From contig SKVS01000063.1 of the NCBI GenBank assembly GCA_007129335.1, forward strand, positions 1 to 9,228: a stretch of 9,228 bases of DNA, given 5' to 3'. Numbering within the stretch: position 1 is the first letter of the stretch; every line of letters starts with the position of its first letter. Positions 1 through 6,740 of the stretch are shown here, one piece after another. The notes under the pieces were generated by a model. It was given only the letters and a program-made list of their open reading frames with translations. It did no database searches and had not been told where the DNA came from. Position numbers and translations under genes: made by a program. Source of the DNA: Spirochaetaceae bacterium. Lineage in GTDB: Bacteria > Spirochaetota > Spirochaetia > DSM-27196 > Salinispiraceae.

Positions 1-1034
1 AAAGCACCCCCCAACTGATCAACCAACAACCGCACCAGGGTAAAACCCAGGGAATCGGAATCAATGCAACCCGGCGGCAAACCAACCCCGTTGTCGGAAA
101 CCCTTAGCACATACAGATCCTGATCCTTTGGCAAAAGCTGCACTTGAATTTTCCCGGTCCCATCCTCAGGGAAGGCATACTGAAGAGAGTTCGTAAGCAG
201 TTCATTCAGAATAAGACCAATGGGAATAGCCTGATCCACCTCCAACAAAATGCCTGTGGCTGAAATATCCACACTGACCCGCCCCGATGGACAGTATGAC
301 TGGAAAAGCTGGTAAGTAAGGGTCTCAAGATAGTCGGCCACATCAACCAGGGAACAATCGTCCGATTCGTAGAGTTTCTGGTGGATTAATGCCATGGCCA
401 TAATGCGGTCCCGGGTTTTTTCAAACGCAAGAATAGCATCTTCGGGATTTACAATGGAGTCGGACTGAAGTCCAAGGAGGCTGACAATTATTGCCAAATT
501 GTTTTTCACCCTGTGGTGTATTTCCCGGAGCAATACCTCTTTTTCTCGCAAGCGCATGGCCAATGAAGTTTCTGCCTGTTTCAGTCGTTCCTGCATGGAA
601 AGGGATTTTAGGACCCGGTTCATGGCCGCAGGCAGAAGGTCCAGAAAATCAATGTCTTTGACCAGGTAATCCAGTGCACCGCTTTTCATGATTTTTACCG
701 CCAGGTGTTCGTCTCCTTGCCCTGTCATTATGACAAAGGGAACGGTAACCCCCTGGGCGGCAAGGCTTTCGATGACATCCAGGCCTGTCATGTCGACCAA
801 CCGGTTATCAATGAGCAGTAATGTGTTTCTATTCGCTAAGGTCGCAGACACCGCTTCGGTTCCAGAAAAAATGGCTTTTGCCTGGTAACCTTCTTTTTGG
901 AGAACCCGTACGATTAATTTTCCCAGACTCTCATCGTCATCTATTACGAGTATTTCTCGTTGGGAAGATGGGGTTTCCTGATGTTCCGGTTCAGATCCAG
1001 AAGAATGAGTCGGGTCGACAGGGGGGAAAGACAA
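1..1034 (-). CDS. Receiver-histidine kinase hybrid, HisKA_2 class (3' end cut by window)
   Basis: A cytoplasmic signalling kinase: an N-terminal CheY-like receiver domain feeds a HisKA_2 kinase core. I translated it from the sequence, and 344 codons are visible. Residues 1-26 are a Ser/Pro/Glu-rich leader. Residues 27-142 are the receiver, with acidic pocket D32-D34, phosphoacceptor D76, T104 and K126. The HisKA_2 H-box has the classic HHRVKNNL at 173-180, with H174 the likely phosphorylated histidine. The ATPase domain follows, with N-box residues N277 and N282, G1 box DNGVG at 314-318, and G2 box SLGF at 328-331 (SLGL is more usual). Only the extreme C-terminus is missing. No transmembrane segment is seen, so the signal probably arrives through the receiver. 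The start is TTG at 1034, directly after the TAA of the upstream regulator gene. It is the only start codon ahead of the receiver domain and has GGGAG 7 bases upstream. The family is secure; the stimulus and output are unknown. Confidence 0.93.
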   Translation of the reverse strand, partial: MSFPPVDPTHSSGSEPEHQETPSSQREILVIDDDESLGKLIVRVLQKEGYQAKAIFSGTEAVSATLANRNTLLLIDNRLVDMTGLDVIESLAAQGVTVPFVIMTGQGDEHLAVKIMKSGALDYLVKDIDFLDLLPAAMNRVLKSLSMQERLKQAETSLAMRLREKEVLLREIHHRVKNNLAIIVSLLGLQSDSIVNPEDAILAFEKTRDRIMAMALIHQKLYESDDCSLVDVADYLETLTYQLFQSYCPSGRVSVDISATGILLEVDQAIPIGLILNELLTNSLQYAFPEDGTGKIQVQLLPKDQDLYVLRVSDNGVGLPPGCIDSDSLGFTLVRLLVDQLGGA

Positions 1035-1490
1035 TTATGCGCTCCCATTACCGTGTAAGGCAGGCACCTGGACCACCGACAAATACAGGCCTAATTGCCG
1101 GATGGCATTGACAAATTCATCGTATTCAACGGGTTTGGTTATATAACTGTTACATCCGAGGGCATGACAATGCTCCACCTCCCGGGGATCATCGGTAGTG
1201 GTAATCATTATTACGGGAATTGTTCTCAATCCGGTGGATTCTTTCATGCGGCGAAGCACTTCGGTTCCATCGAGCTTGGGCATGCGAATATCCAGAAGAA
1301 GGACGTAGGCTCCGTTGGGATCAATACAGGCGGAGTTGTCTTTGGTGCAGAACAGAAAATCAATTATTTCCTGCCCATCTTTAAAATGGATTATTGGATT
1401 GGTTATTCCCGCCCTTCCAAGGTTTTTTCGAATAAGGCCTGCGTGTCCTTCGTCATCTTCAGCTACGAGTATAGTTACGTCCTGGTTCAT
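1035..1490 (-). CDS. Single-domain response regulator, Rcp1/CheY-like
   Basis: A 151-residue stand-alone receiver with no DNA-binding or enzymatic output domain, so it probably acts as a phosphate carrier or by protein-protein contact. Visible motifs are the acidic pair E11-D12-D13, phosphoacceptor D67 in LLLDIRMPK, T97 of the TTT switch, and K119 in ITKP. The long insert between beta-2 and beta-3 (about residues 45-62) and the EDDEGHAGLI start resemble the Rcp1-type regulators that partner phytochrome-like kinases. I chose ATG at 1490 over the upstream in-frame ATG at 1511 because CGGAG sits 6 bases ahead of it. The 1511 start has only a weak GGGAAAA and would add seven residues. The stop codon TAA is followed at once by the TTG of the receiver-kinase gene. 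The two genes are co-directional and probably co-transcribed. The receiver fold is certain; the partner is inferred to be the adjacent kinase and/or the HPt protein. Confidence 0.93.
   Translation of the reverse strand: MNQDVTILVAEDDEGHAGLIRKNLGRAGITNPIIHFKDGQEIIDFLFCTKDNSACIDPNGAYVLLLDIRMPKLDGTEVLRRMKESTGLRTIPVIMITTTDDPREVEHCHALGCNSYITKPVEYDEFVNAIRQLGLYLSVVQVPALHGNGSA
1042..1046 (-). promoter_or_regulatory. Shine-Dalgarno for the TTG-started kinase gene
   Basis: GGGAG on the minus strand, 7 bases before the TTG at 1034. It lies inside the last codons of the upstream response regulator gene. This site decides the TTG start and suggests translational coupling between the two genes. Confidence 0.7.
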
Positions 1491-1496
1491 ACGGTG

Positions 1497-1500
1497 CTCC
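1497..1500 (-). promoter_or_regulatory. Shine-Dalgarno deciding the response regulator start
   Basis: GGAG on the minus strand, 6 bases upstream of the ATG at 1490. It favours that start over the in-frame ATG at 1511. Confidence 0.7.
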
Positions 1501-1590
1501 GACTGTCTCATTTTTTAGTTTTCCCGGGTTAGGCGTTCTACCTTCCTATAGTATGGTGTATTTTTTAAGATTTTTCCATTTTTTTCATCG

Positions 1591-1609
1591 GGTTGCCTGT
1601 TTGGCAACC
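1591..1609. repeat. Short perfect hairpin, GGTTGCC / GGCAACC
   Basis: Seven perfectly paired bases around a 5-base loop (1598-1602). Neither strand has a T-run immediately after it, so it does not look like an intrinsic terminator. It lies just upstream of the regulator gene and could be an operator-type dyad or transcript leader structure. Function unknown. Confidence 0.5.
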
Positions 1610-1624
1610 GGTGTTTGCCTTACT

Positions 1625-1643
1625 GAGTGTACAGAAGCTTGTA
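1625..1643. repeat. Left arm of perfect 19-bp inverted repeat
   Basis: GAGTGTACAGAAGCTTGTA. All 19 bases are complementary to the right arm at 1710-1728. It contains the internal palindrome AAGCTT. Confidence 0.95.
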
Positions 1644-1709
1644 GAAACCACCACAGGTGACTATTCAGAAGTTTACTCACACTGTATATGGGGCAGTTAC
1701 ACGGTTTTT

Positions 1710-1728
1710 TACAAGCTTCTGTACACTC
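1710..1728. repeat. Right arm of perfect 19-bp inverted repeat
   Basis: TACAAGCTTCTGTACACTC, the exact reverse complement of 1625-1643. On the plus strand it is followed by five T residues (1729-1733), so the element could end plus-strand transcripts, although no plus-strand gene lies upstream. Confidence 0.95.
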
Positions 1729-1825
1729 TTTTTGCCTAACCCCGCATTTCGCATTACAGGGGCATCCTCAGGATTTAGGTAAACCGAAGGAATAGCCCAG
1801 ATATGGGAAGTCCTCACCTGCTGTA

Positions 1826-2170
1826 CTAACCCAGGGCTTTGTGGACATTTTGGTATTCATCCAGCACCCGCATTATTACCCGCTCAAGTTCCTGGGCATT
1901 CTGATTCCTTACAACAGATTCCAGCTCGAACGCTGCCTGGGACAGGGCTTCTGCTCCCATGCTGCCCGAAGATCCCTTGATCCGGTGTGCAAGTTTACCC
2001 AGTTCATCGAGGTCCTGGGTAGCCTGGGCCCTTTGCAAGCCTTCAATCATCGGGGGAAAATCAGTAAAAAACATTTCTACAATAACCGATGCAGTTTCTT
2101 CATCGCCGTGAAGCCTGTCTATTAAATCCTGCCTTGTGTATGCTTTGTTCAGAGAATTATCGTTGCTCAC
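1826..2170 (-). CDS. Stand-alone HPt (histidine phosphotransfer) protein
   Basis: A 114-residue protein that is a single Hpt four-helix domain. In a phosphorelay, such proteins carry phosphate between the aspartate of one receiver and that of another. The diagnostic motif is AHRIKGSSGSMGA at 61-73, with H62 the predicted phosphorylated histidine and the GSSG turn next to it. The length is typical for an isolated HPt protein. Translation starts at GTG (2170), the only start codon that gives the full domain, with GAGGGG a few bases upstream (2174-2179). It lies on the same strand as, and 335 bases upstream of, the response regulator and receiver-kinase genes. The three are therefore probably one pathway, but whether they form one operon is uncertain because the MITE-like element lies between them. 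No membrane segment or signal peptide is seen. Confidence 0.93.
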   Translation of the reverse strand: MSNDNSLNKAYTRQDLIDRLHGDEETASVIVEMFFTDFPPMIEGLQRAQATQDLDELGKLAHRIKGSSGSMGAEALSQAAFELESVVRNQNAQELERVIMRVLDEYQNVHKALG

Positions 2171-2405
2171 AAACCCCTCTCTTCCTGGGTTTACCTGTTT
2201 CCACCCCGTGTATTCCCTGGGGGATTGGTTTCGGGATAAAAGAAAAACCCGTTGTTCGGAAAGCCAGGAATCAGATCAATACTTATGTATTCCTCTCATA
2301 TTCTATGCTTCCCTTTCTCATATTGTACCTCATTTTCAGCTTTTTTAAACTCCAATGAGAATAAACTCCTTTCCCTCGCTCCAAATTGCTGTGTACACTC
2401 GGAGC
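2171..2405. promoter_or_regulatory. Divergent promoter region between HPt gene and sbcD
   Basis: A/T-rich region between divergent genes. On the plus strand, TTGTAC (2323-2328) and TAAACT (2346-2351) are separated by 17 bases and make a plausible but weak sigma-70-type promoter for sbcDC. On the minus strand, TACAAT (2322-2327) is a good -10-like hexamer overlapping that -35, with no clear -35 of its own. A small dyad, AATAC-TTAT-GTATT, lies at 2278-2291, and TCTCATATT occurs twice between about 2294 and 2325. No LexA-type box was recognised. All of this is by eye. Confidence 0.35.
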
Positions 2406-3668
2406 ATGATCAATGAAGTACTTTTACAGCCGAAGAAAAATTTAACCTACCGCATCCTCCATACTGCTGATTGGCATTTGGGAAAACTTCTGGGAGACCA
2501 GAGCCGGGATGAGGAGCATATTCTCTTTCTTGACTGGTTGATCGGAATTATTCAGGACCATGGAATCGATTGTGTGGTCATTGCCGGGGATGTGTTCGAT
2601 ACCGCCAGTCCTTCAAACCTGGCTCAGCAAAGATACTTCACCTTTGTGTCCCGGCTCTTTGCCCTGGGAACATGCCAGCTGGTTGTAACCGGAGGGAACC
2701 ACGATTCCCCGGCCCAACTGGATGCCCCTCGGAATGTTCTGAAAGCCCTGAATGTCCATGTGTTTGGAGGATTAACTGACCCTCCTGAGAATCGGCTCGT
2801 GGTACTACCCAGCGTGGAGAATCCCCGGATCATCCTTGGGGCAATTCCCTTCCTACGGGATCGGGATGTCCGTACCAGTCGATCGGGAGAACAGGCCGAT
2901 GATATCCGCAAGGCCCTGGTGGAAGGTATTGCCCGATGCTACAGAGATACAAGAGACGCTGCGGGGAAGCTGAATTTGGATTGCCCGCTGGTGGTAACCG
3001 GCCACCTGACGGTCATGGGAGGTCAGGCTTGCGATAGTGAACGGGAAATCCATATCGGGGGATTAGGTTCGGTCGGTCCGGATATTTTTCCACCCGAATG
3101 TTCTGCTGTCCTGCTGGGACATTTGCACCGTCCCCAGGGCTGGCAGGGTAAGACCCTGGTGCGCTATTCCGGTTCTCCCATACCCTTAAGTTTCAGCGAG
3201 AGTGGAGACCATAAGTCGGTACATGTATTGGATATTCAGGAAGACCGGGTCGACAGCACTCTGGTGCCTATTCCCCTTTTCCGGCCTTTGGTTCGAATGA
3301 CCTTATCGGCCGGTCAGATCGAACAGGAACTTGAGGATTTCCAACCTCCCGAGGCACCCCTGGAACCGTGGGTCGAGCTGACCATCCAGAATACCCCCTT
3401 TCGGGAACAGATGGTTCAAGAGGTTCAGAGCCTGACAGAAACAAAACCCTACCGCATCATGAAAATTCTATGCCATTCAACAGATCAGGAACCCCGGAGT
3501 ATTCCCCAGTCCTATCCTGAGGATCTCATGGATAAGCCCCTGGATATTTTCCTGCGGGTGCTGGATAAAAACGGAATAACACATCCTCAGGAAATGGAAC
3601 AATTGACCATCGGGTTCCAGAAAGTACTGGAGCTGATACAACAGGAAGGAGGGGTAAACGAACAATGA
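2406..3668 (+). CDS. sbcD: Exonuclease subunit SbcD (Mre11 family)
   Basis: The nuclease subunit of the SbcCD complex, an Mn-dependent double-strand exonuclease and single-strand endonuclease that opens hairpins and processes blocked DNA ends. It is 420 residues from the chosen ATG, a normal family length. The calcineurin-like phosphoesterase metal motifs are complete: D22 and H24 in HTADWHLGK, GDVFD at 61-65, GNHD at 97-100, GH at 199-200, and GHLH at 238-241. The last quarter matches the usual SbcD capping/C-terminal region. I place the start at 2406. A longer reading from ATG 2355 adds 17 residues that are not family-like, and the best promoter candidate would start transcription at about that ATG. 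The 2406 start has GGAG only one base ahead, so its ribosome site is poor and the start is not settled. Most homologues begin very close to the RILHTADWH motif. It overlaps sbcC by ATGA, so the two are translated together. Confidence 0.96.
   Translation: MINEVLLQPKKNLTYRILHTADWHLGKLLGDQSRDEEHILFLDWLIGIIQDHGIDCVVIAGDVFDTASPSNLAQQRYFTFVSRLFALGTCQLVVTGGNHDSPAQLDAPRNVLKALNVHVFGGLTDPPENRLVVLPSVENPRIILGAIPFLRDRDVRTSRSGEQADDIRKALVEGIARCYRDTRDAAGKLNLDCPLVVTGHLTVMGGQACDSEREIHIGGLGSVGPDIFPPECSAVLLGHLHRPQGWQGKTLVRYSGSPIPLSFSESGDHKSVHVLDIQEDRVDSTLVPIPLFRPLVRMTLSAGQIEQELEDFQPPEAPLEPWVELTIQNTPFREQMVQEVQSLTETKPYRIMKILCHSTDQEPRSIPQSYPEDLMDKPLDIFLRVLDKNGITHPQEMEQLTIGFQKVLELIQQEGGVNEQ
3646..3652 (+). promoter_or_regulatory. 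Shine-Dalgarno for sbcC inside the sbcD 3' end
   Basis: AAGGAGG, followed by two more G residues, 12 bases before the sbcC ATG. The spacing is slightly long. Together with the ATGA overlap it indicates translational coupling of sbcD and sbcC. Confidence 0.6.
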
Positions 3669-6577
3669 GAATCCTGAGCCTGCGAATGAAAAACCTGAAC
3701 TCCCTCGGGGGCGATCATTTTCTCGATTTTTCCACGCCACCCTTATCCGATGCCGGGTTGTTTGCCATAACCGGCGCAACGGGTGCAGGTAAGTCTACCA
3801 TCCTCGATGGAATAACTCTGGGGCTGTACGGCAAGGCAGCCCGATACGGAAACACATCGAATCCCGAAGATATGATGACCCGGAACACCGGCCACTGCCT
3901 GGCCGAGGTGGAATTTGAAAGCGGAAACAGCCAGTACCGGGCGAGGTGGGAACTCCGCAGGGCTAAGGAAAAACCCGATGGCAACATTCAGCCCGTCCAC
4001 CGATCCATTGCCCACATTGGGGGTACCATTCTTGCCGAGGGTGTAAAGAGCACCGAAGATCAGGTCAGTCAAATTATTGGTCTGGATTATCAGCAGTTTA
4101 TCCGCAGCGCTCTGCTGGCCCAGGGGGAATTTGCCCGATTTCTCAAATCCAACGATGGGGAGCGGTCAAATCTCCTGGAAAGTCTTACCGGGGCAACCAT
4201 ATACACCCGAATCGGTGCGCAGGTATACCAGCAGAACAAGAGCATGGGAGAGCAGATTGCCCAAACCCGGAAACAGCTGGCCCTGGTCCAAACCCTGGCA
4301 CCCGAAGAGCTTCAGGAAAGGGAGCAGACCCTTGCAAATCTCCAGAAAGAATACACAGCCGGAGAAAAACAGAAAAAAGAACTGGAAGGCCAACTGAATC
4401 TGGCCAAACAGCTCCATCAGGTCATGGAAGATGAGCGAACAGCCCTTCACAATCTGGAACAGAACACCCTGCAGAACCAGGCATTCCAGCCCAAAGCAGC
4501 CCGCCTGGAACTCCATCAGCGAACCCAGGAACTCATACAGCCCCTTACCCTCTTCGAAAGCAGGGAACAGACCCTGGAGCAAACCCGGAACCTGGTAGAC
4601 CACGCTCAACAGGCCCTTGTTCATGCAGAAAAGGAATGGGAACGAATACAACACAGCTACCATTTCAGCCTTCAAGCTGCCATCGCCCAATACCGGGAAA
4701 AGATTCAGCATTACCAGCAGCAGCAGGCAAGCATGGAATCCCAGGCTGCAGAACAAGAAACTTGGTTCAAGGAGCACCAATCAGAAGCCAACCTTGTACA
4801 GGATCAAACCATCCTCCTTCAATTACTCGTTGATTATGACAAAAACCGCATACCTCTGGATCAGCTGACAACCCGCTGGAACAAAACCATAGAAAATCTT
4901 GAAACAGCTCGGGAAAACCTGAAACTCCCTGGAACCGAAGGCAGGGACGAACCGGGAGACCTGTCCCGGACAGAACTCAGCCTTACCCATTGCCAGGACC
5001 TCCTTGCCCAGGCCATATCCGATGCTGATGCTGCGAAAGAGCATCTGGAACTGGCAAATCAGTTACAGTCCCTTGCAGGACATAGACACCTGCTGAATAC
5101 CGGAGAGCCCTGTCCCCTTTGTGGCTCTCTGGAACACCCAAACCCCCTGGACCCTGAACCCCGGGACCAGCGCCAGGACCTGAAAGACCGCCTGACCCAG
5201 GCTGAACAAAGGGTAAAAATCACCGAGAAAATCCTGACCCAAATCAAGGATGCCCGAGATCAATTGGCCGAACTGGGTGAAGAAATACTTACCTACCGGA
5301 AGATACTGGAGGAAATCGGAAAACAGATCACCAGCGGCCTGGCACCCTACGGCCTGTACCTGCCTGAGGGGGAGGGACAGATCCATGAACTCGGAAAAAC
5401 CATTCGCTTGAGGGTCGAAGACTATCAGAAACGTACCCAGGAACGGGAAAACCTGTCCGCTAGAATTCAACAGTTTCAGCATGAAATCCTCATTACCCGG
5501 GACGGTCTTGATGAAATCACCAAAGAACGGGACACCTACTTTACAAGCCAACCCCCGGGAGATCAGGGCCCAGAATCTCCACCCCCCCTTTCTGAAGCCC
5601 GTAAAACCTACGCCTCGGGAAAAAATACCCTCACCACAGCCCAGACAACCCTGACAGAACGCACCAAAGCCCTGGAGTCAGCTCGGGAACAACAGCAGGC
5701 AGGGTGGGCAACTCTGGAACAAGCCCTGAAAAACTCATCATTCGCTACTCTGGATGAGCTTAAAAACGCCCGGCTTTCCCAGGGAGAATATGAAAACCTC
5801 AAAGATGAACAAAAAAACCTTCAGGACGGGAAAACCCGGGCCCAAACCCTTTTAGAATCGTCCATAAAAAAGAAGGAACTCCTGCTGACCCAGGGTGCCC
5901 GGGAAGACCACCAACCAGAAGAAATGCAGAAAAAGCTGAGCATCCTGGAAACAGACCTGGTAAACCTGGTACGGAAGCAAACGGCAATTGAAAGCGAAAT
6001 GGAAAATCACCACAGAAATCAGAACCAACGGGAAAGAATCCTCCAGGAACTGGCTGACTTGGAAGACCAGCAGACAATCCTCTCCCGTCTGAATGACCTC
6101 ATCGGCTCAGCGAAAGGTGACCGCTTCCGAAAGATTGCCCAGGCAATTACCATGGAATTCCTCATTGCCAACGCAAACAGCCATTTACAAAAACTGAACG
6201 ATCGGTACCTCATTATCCCCAAAAATCCCGATACCCTGGACCTGGAAATTGAAGATACCTACCAGGGAGGAACCCACCGGCCGGTAGAAAGCCTCTCGGG
6301 AGGGGAAACCTTCCTGGTCAGCCTTGCACTGGCCCTCGGCCTCTCGGATCTTGCAGGGCGGAATGTGCGTATTGATTCCTTGTTTATCGATGAAGGATTC
6401 GGAAGCCTGGATCCGGACACCCTGGATACGGCAATCTCTGCCCTGGAATCCCTCCAGCAGGGAAGGAAAAACATAGGCATCATATCCCATGTCGAACTCT
6501 TGAAGGAACGAATTTCAACCCAGATCCAGGTGGAAAAGCGCAGCGCTGGAACAAGCAGGCTTTTAGTCAAAACCTAA
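3665..6577 (+). CDS. sbcC: Exonuclease subunit SbcC (Rad50-type ATPase)
   Basis: The ATPase and tethering subunit of SbcCD. ATP binding by the two-part head controls the SbcD nuclease, and a long antiparallel coiled coil ends in a zinc hook that dimerises. It is 970 residues, within the normal family range. The order is: Walker A GATGAGKS at 37-44; Q-loop glutamine Q153 in LLAQGEFARFL; coiled coil from roughly 170 to 470, rich in Glu, Gln, Lys and Leu; zinc hook CPLC at 483-486, almost exactly mid-protein; returning coil to about 830; ABC signature LSGGE at 877-881; Walker B ending D909-E910; D-loop GSLD just after; and switch histidine H942 in ISHVE. No frameshift or lost residue was noticed. 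The start ATG overlaps the sbcD stop. Nothing indicates horizontal transfer. Confidence 0.97.
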   Translation: MRILSLRMKNLNSLGGDHFLDFSTPPLSDAGLFAITGATGAGKSTILDGITLGLYGKAARYGNTSNPEDMMTRNTGHCLAEVEFESGNSQYRARWELRRAKEKPDGNIQPVHRSIAHIGGTILAEGVKSTEDQVSQIIGLDYQQFIRSALLAQGEFARFLKSNDGERSNLLESLTGATIYTRIGAQVYQQNKSMGEQIAQTRKQLALVQTLAPEELQEREQTLANLQKEYTAGEKQKKELEGQLNLAKQLHQVMEDERTALHNLEQNTLQNQAFQPKAARLELHQRTQELIQPLTLFESREQTLEQTRNLVDHAQQALVHAEKEWERIQHSYHFSLQAAIAQYREKIQHYQQQQASMESQAAEQETWFKEHQSEANLVQDQTILLQLLVDYDKNRIPLDQLTTRWNKTIENLETARENLKLPGTEGRDEPGDLSRTELSLTHCQDLLAQAISDADAAKEHLELANQLQSLAGHRHLLNTGEPCPLCGSLEHPNPLDPEPRDQRQDLKDRLTQAEQRVKITEKILTQIKDARDQLAELGEEILTYRKILEEIGKQITSGLAPYGLYLPEGEGQIHELGKTIRLRVEDYQKRTQERENLSARIQQFQHEILITRDGLDEITKERDTYFTSQPPGDQGPESPPPLSEARKTYASGKNTLTTAQTTLTERTKALESAREQQQAGWATLEQALKNSSFATLDELKNARLSQGEYENLKDEQKNLQDGKTRAQTLLESSIKKKELLLTQGAREDHQPEEMQKKLSILETDLVNLVRKQTAIESEMENHHRNQNQRERILQELADLEDQQTILSRLNDLIGSAKGDRFRKIAQAITMEFLIANANSHLQKLNDRYLIIPKNPDTLDLEIEDTYQGGTHRPVESLSGGETFLVSLALALGLSDLAGRNVRIDSLFIDEGFGSLDPDTLDTAISALESLQQGRKNIGIISHVELLKERISTQIQVEKRSAGTSRLLVKT

Positions 6578-6740
6578 AACCAGCCACCAGCGTACAAGAT
6601 CCTAGACCACCTCACCCGGGTACCATTCTTGATAATGAACAAATGGGTTTGCCCTGGCCCATGAAGGTAAACCGAGACAGATACCCCAAAGGATGATACC
6701 CTGTAAGGAACCAGAAACCAACCGAAAAAGGAGAACGGGT
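6578..6740 (+). other. Intergenic region between sbcC and the 175-residue gene
   Basis: 163 bases with no gene that I support. ATGGG (6643-6647) can pair with CCCAT (6658-6662), and GGTTT (6646-6650) with AAACC (6669-6673). These stems are mutually exclusive, and neither is followed by a T-run, so no intrinsic terminator is evident after sbcC. GATAAT at 6631-6636 is a possible -10 box, but no good -35 lies 16-18 bases ahead of it. The downstream gene could have its own promoter or be the tail of the sbcDC transcript. Confidence 0.4.
6728..6733 (+). promoter_or_regulatory. Shine-Dalgarno deciding the start of the 175-residue gene
   Basis: AAGGAG, 7 bases upstream of ATG 6741. It favours this start over the in-frame ATG at 6693, which has no comparable site. 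Confidence 0.75.

Larger units (their letters stand above)
1614..1740. mobile_element. MITE-like inverted-repeat element with flanking direct repeats
   Basis: A 19-bp terminal sequence, GAGTGTACAGAAGCTTGTA, at 1625-1643 is repeated perfectly in inverse orientation at 1710-1728. The pairing extends inward to about 1649/1703 with one bulge and G:T pairing. The whole dyad spans 104 bp with a loop of about 50 bases and has no room for a gene. Directly outside are TTTGCCTTAC at 1614-1623 and TTTGCCTAAC at 1731-1740, which match at 9 of 10 positions, as a target-site duplication would. The inner part also holds small dyads. The layout fits a non-autonomous transposable element (MITE) or an IS remnant between two signalling genes. 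Alternatives are a long-stem regulatory RNA or a chance combination. No transposase is present and the family is not recognised. The repeats themselves are seen directly; mobility is inferred. Confidence 0.6.
1491..1825. other. 335-base intergenic region between HPt and regulator genes
   Basis: No convincing gene lies here. The region holds the inverted-repeat element at 1625-1728 with its flanking direct repeats, a separate small hairpin at 1591-1609 (GGTTGCC, 5-base loop, GGCAACC), and two tiny dyads near 1764-1774 and 1796-1807. The A/T-rich stretch at about 1541-1590, just upstream of the regulator gene on the minus strand, could hold its promoter. A TACTAT-like -10 lies near 1547-1552, but the -35 is unclear. 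The gap suggests that the regulator-kinase pair has its own promoter or that the HPt transcript reads through. Confidence 0.6.

Noticed and set aside
328..344. Possible frameshift or damage in the kinase ATPase region because the G2 box reads SLGF rather than SLGL
   Set aside because: The frame is open, the surrounding residues fit the domain, and this substitution is conservative. These numbers are residues of the kinase, lying near bases 1-52.
1095..1532. 145-codon plus-strand open frame opposite the response regulator gene
   Set aside because: It lies antisense to a clear receiver domain with all motifs, and its translation has no family character. It is a shadow frame.
1591..1609. Hairpin considered as an intrinsic terminator
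   Set aside because: The stem is good but no T-run follows on either strand. On the minus strand it is followed by an A-rich stretch, and it lies upstream of the regulator gene rather than after a gene end.
1625..1733. Large inverted repeat considered as a plus-strand intrinsic terminator
   Set aside because: Five T residues do follow the right arm, but no plus-strand gene lies upstream and the loop is far longer than in normal terminators.
4166..4780. 204-codon minus-strand open frame inside sbcC
   Set aside because: The translation is a Leu/Phe-rich mirror of the Gln/Glu/Lys-rich coiled coil of SbcC, which commonly leaves the opposite strand open. No ribosome site or independent motif was seen.
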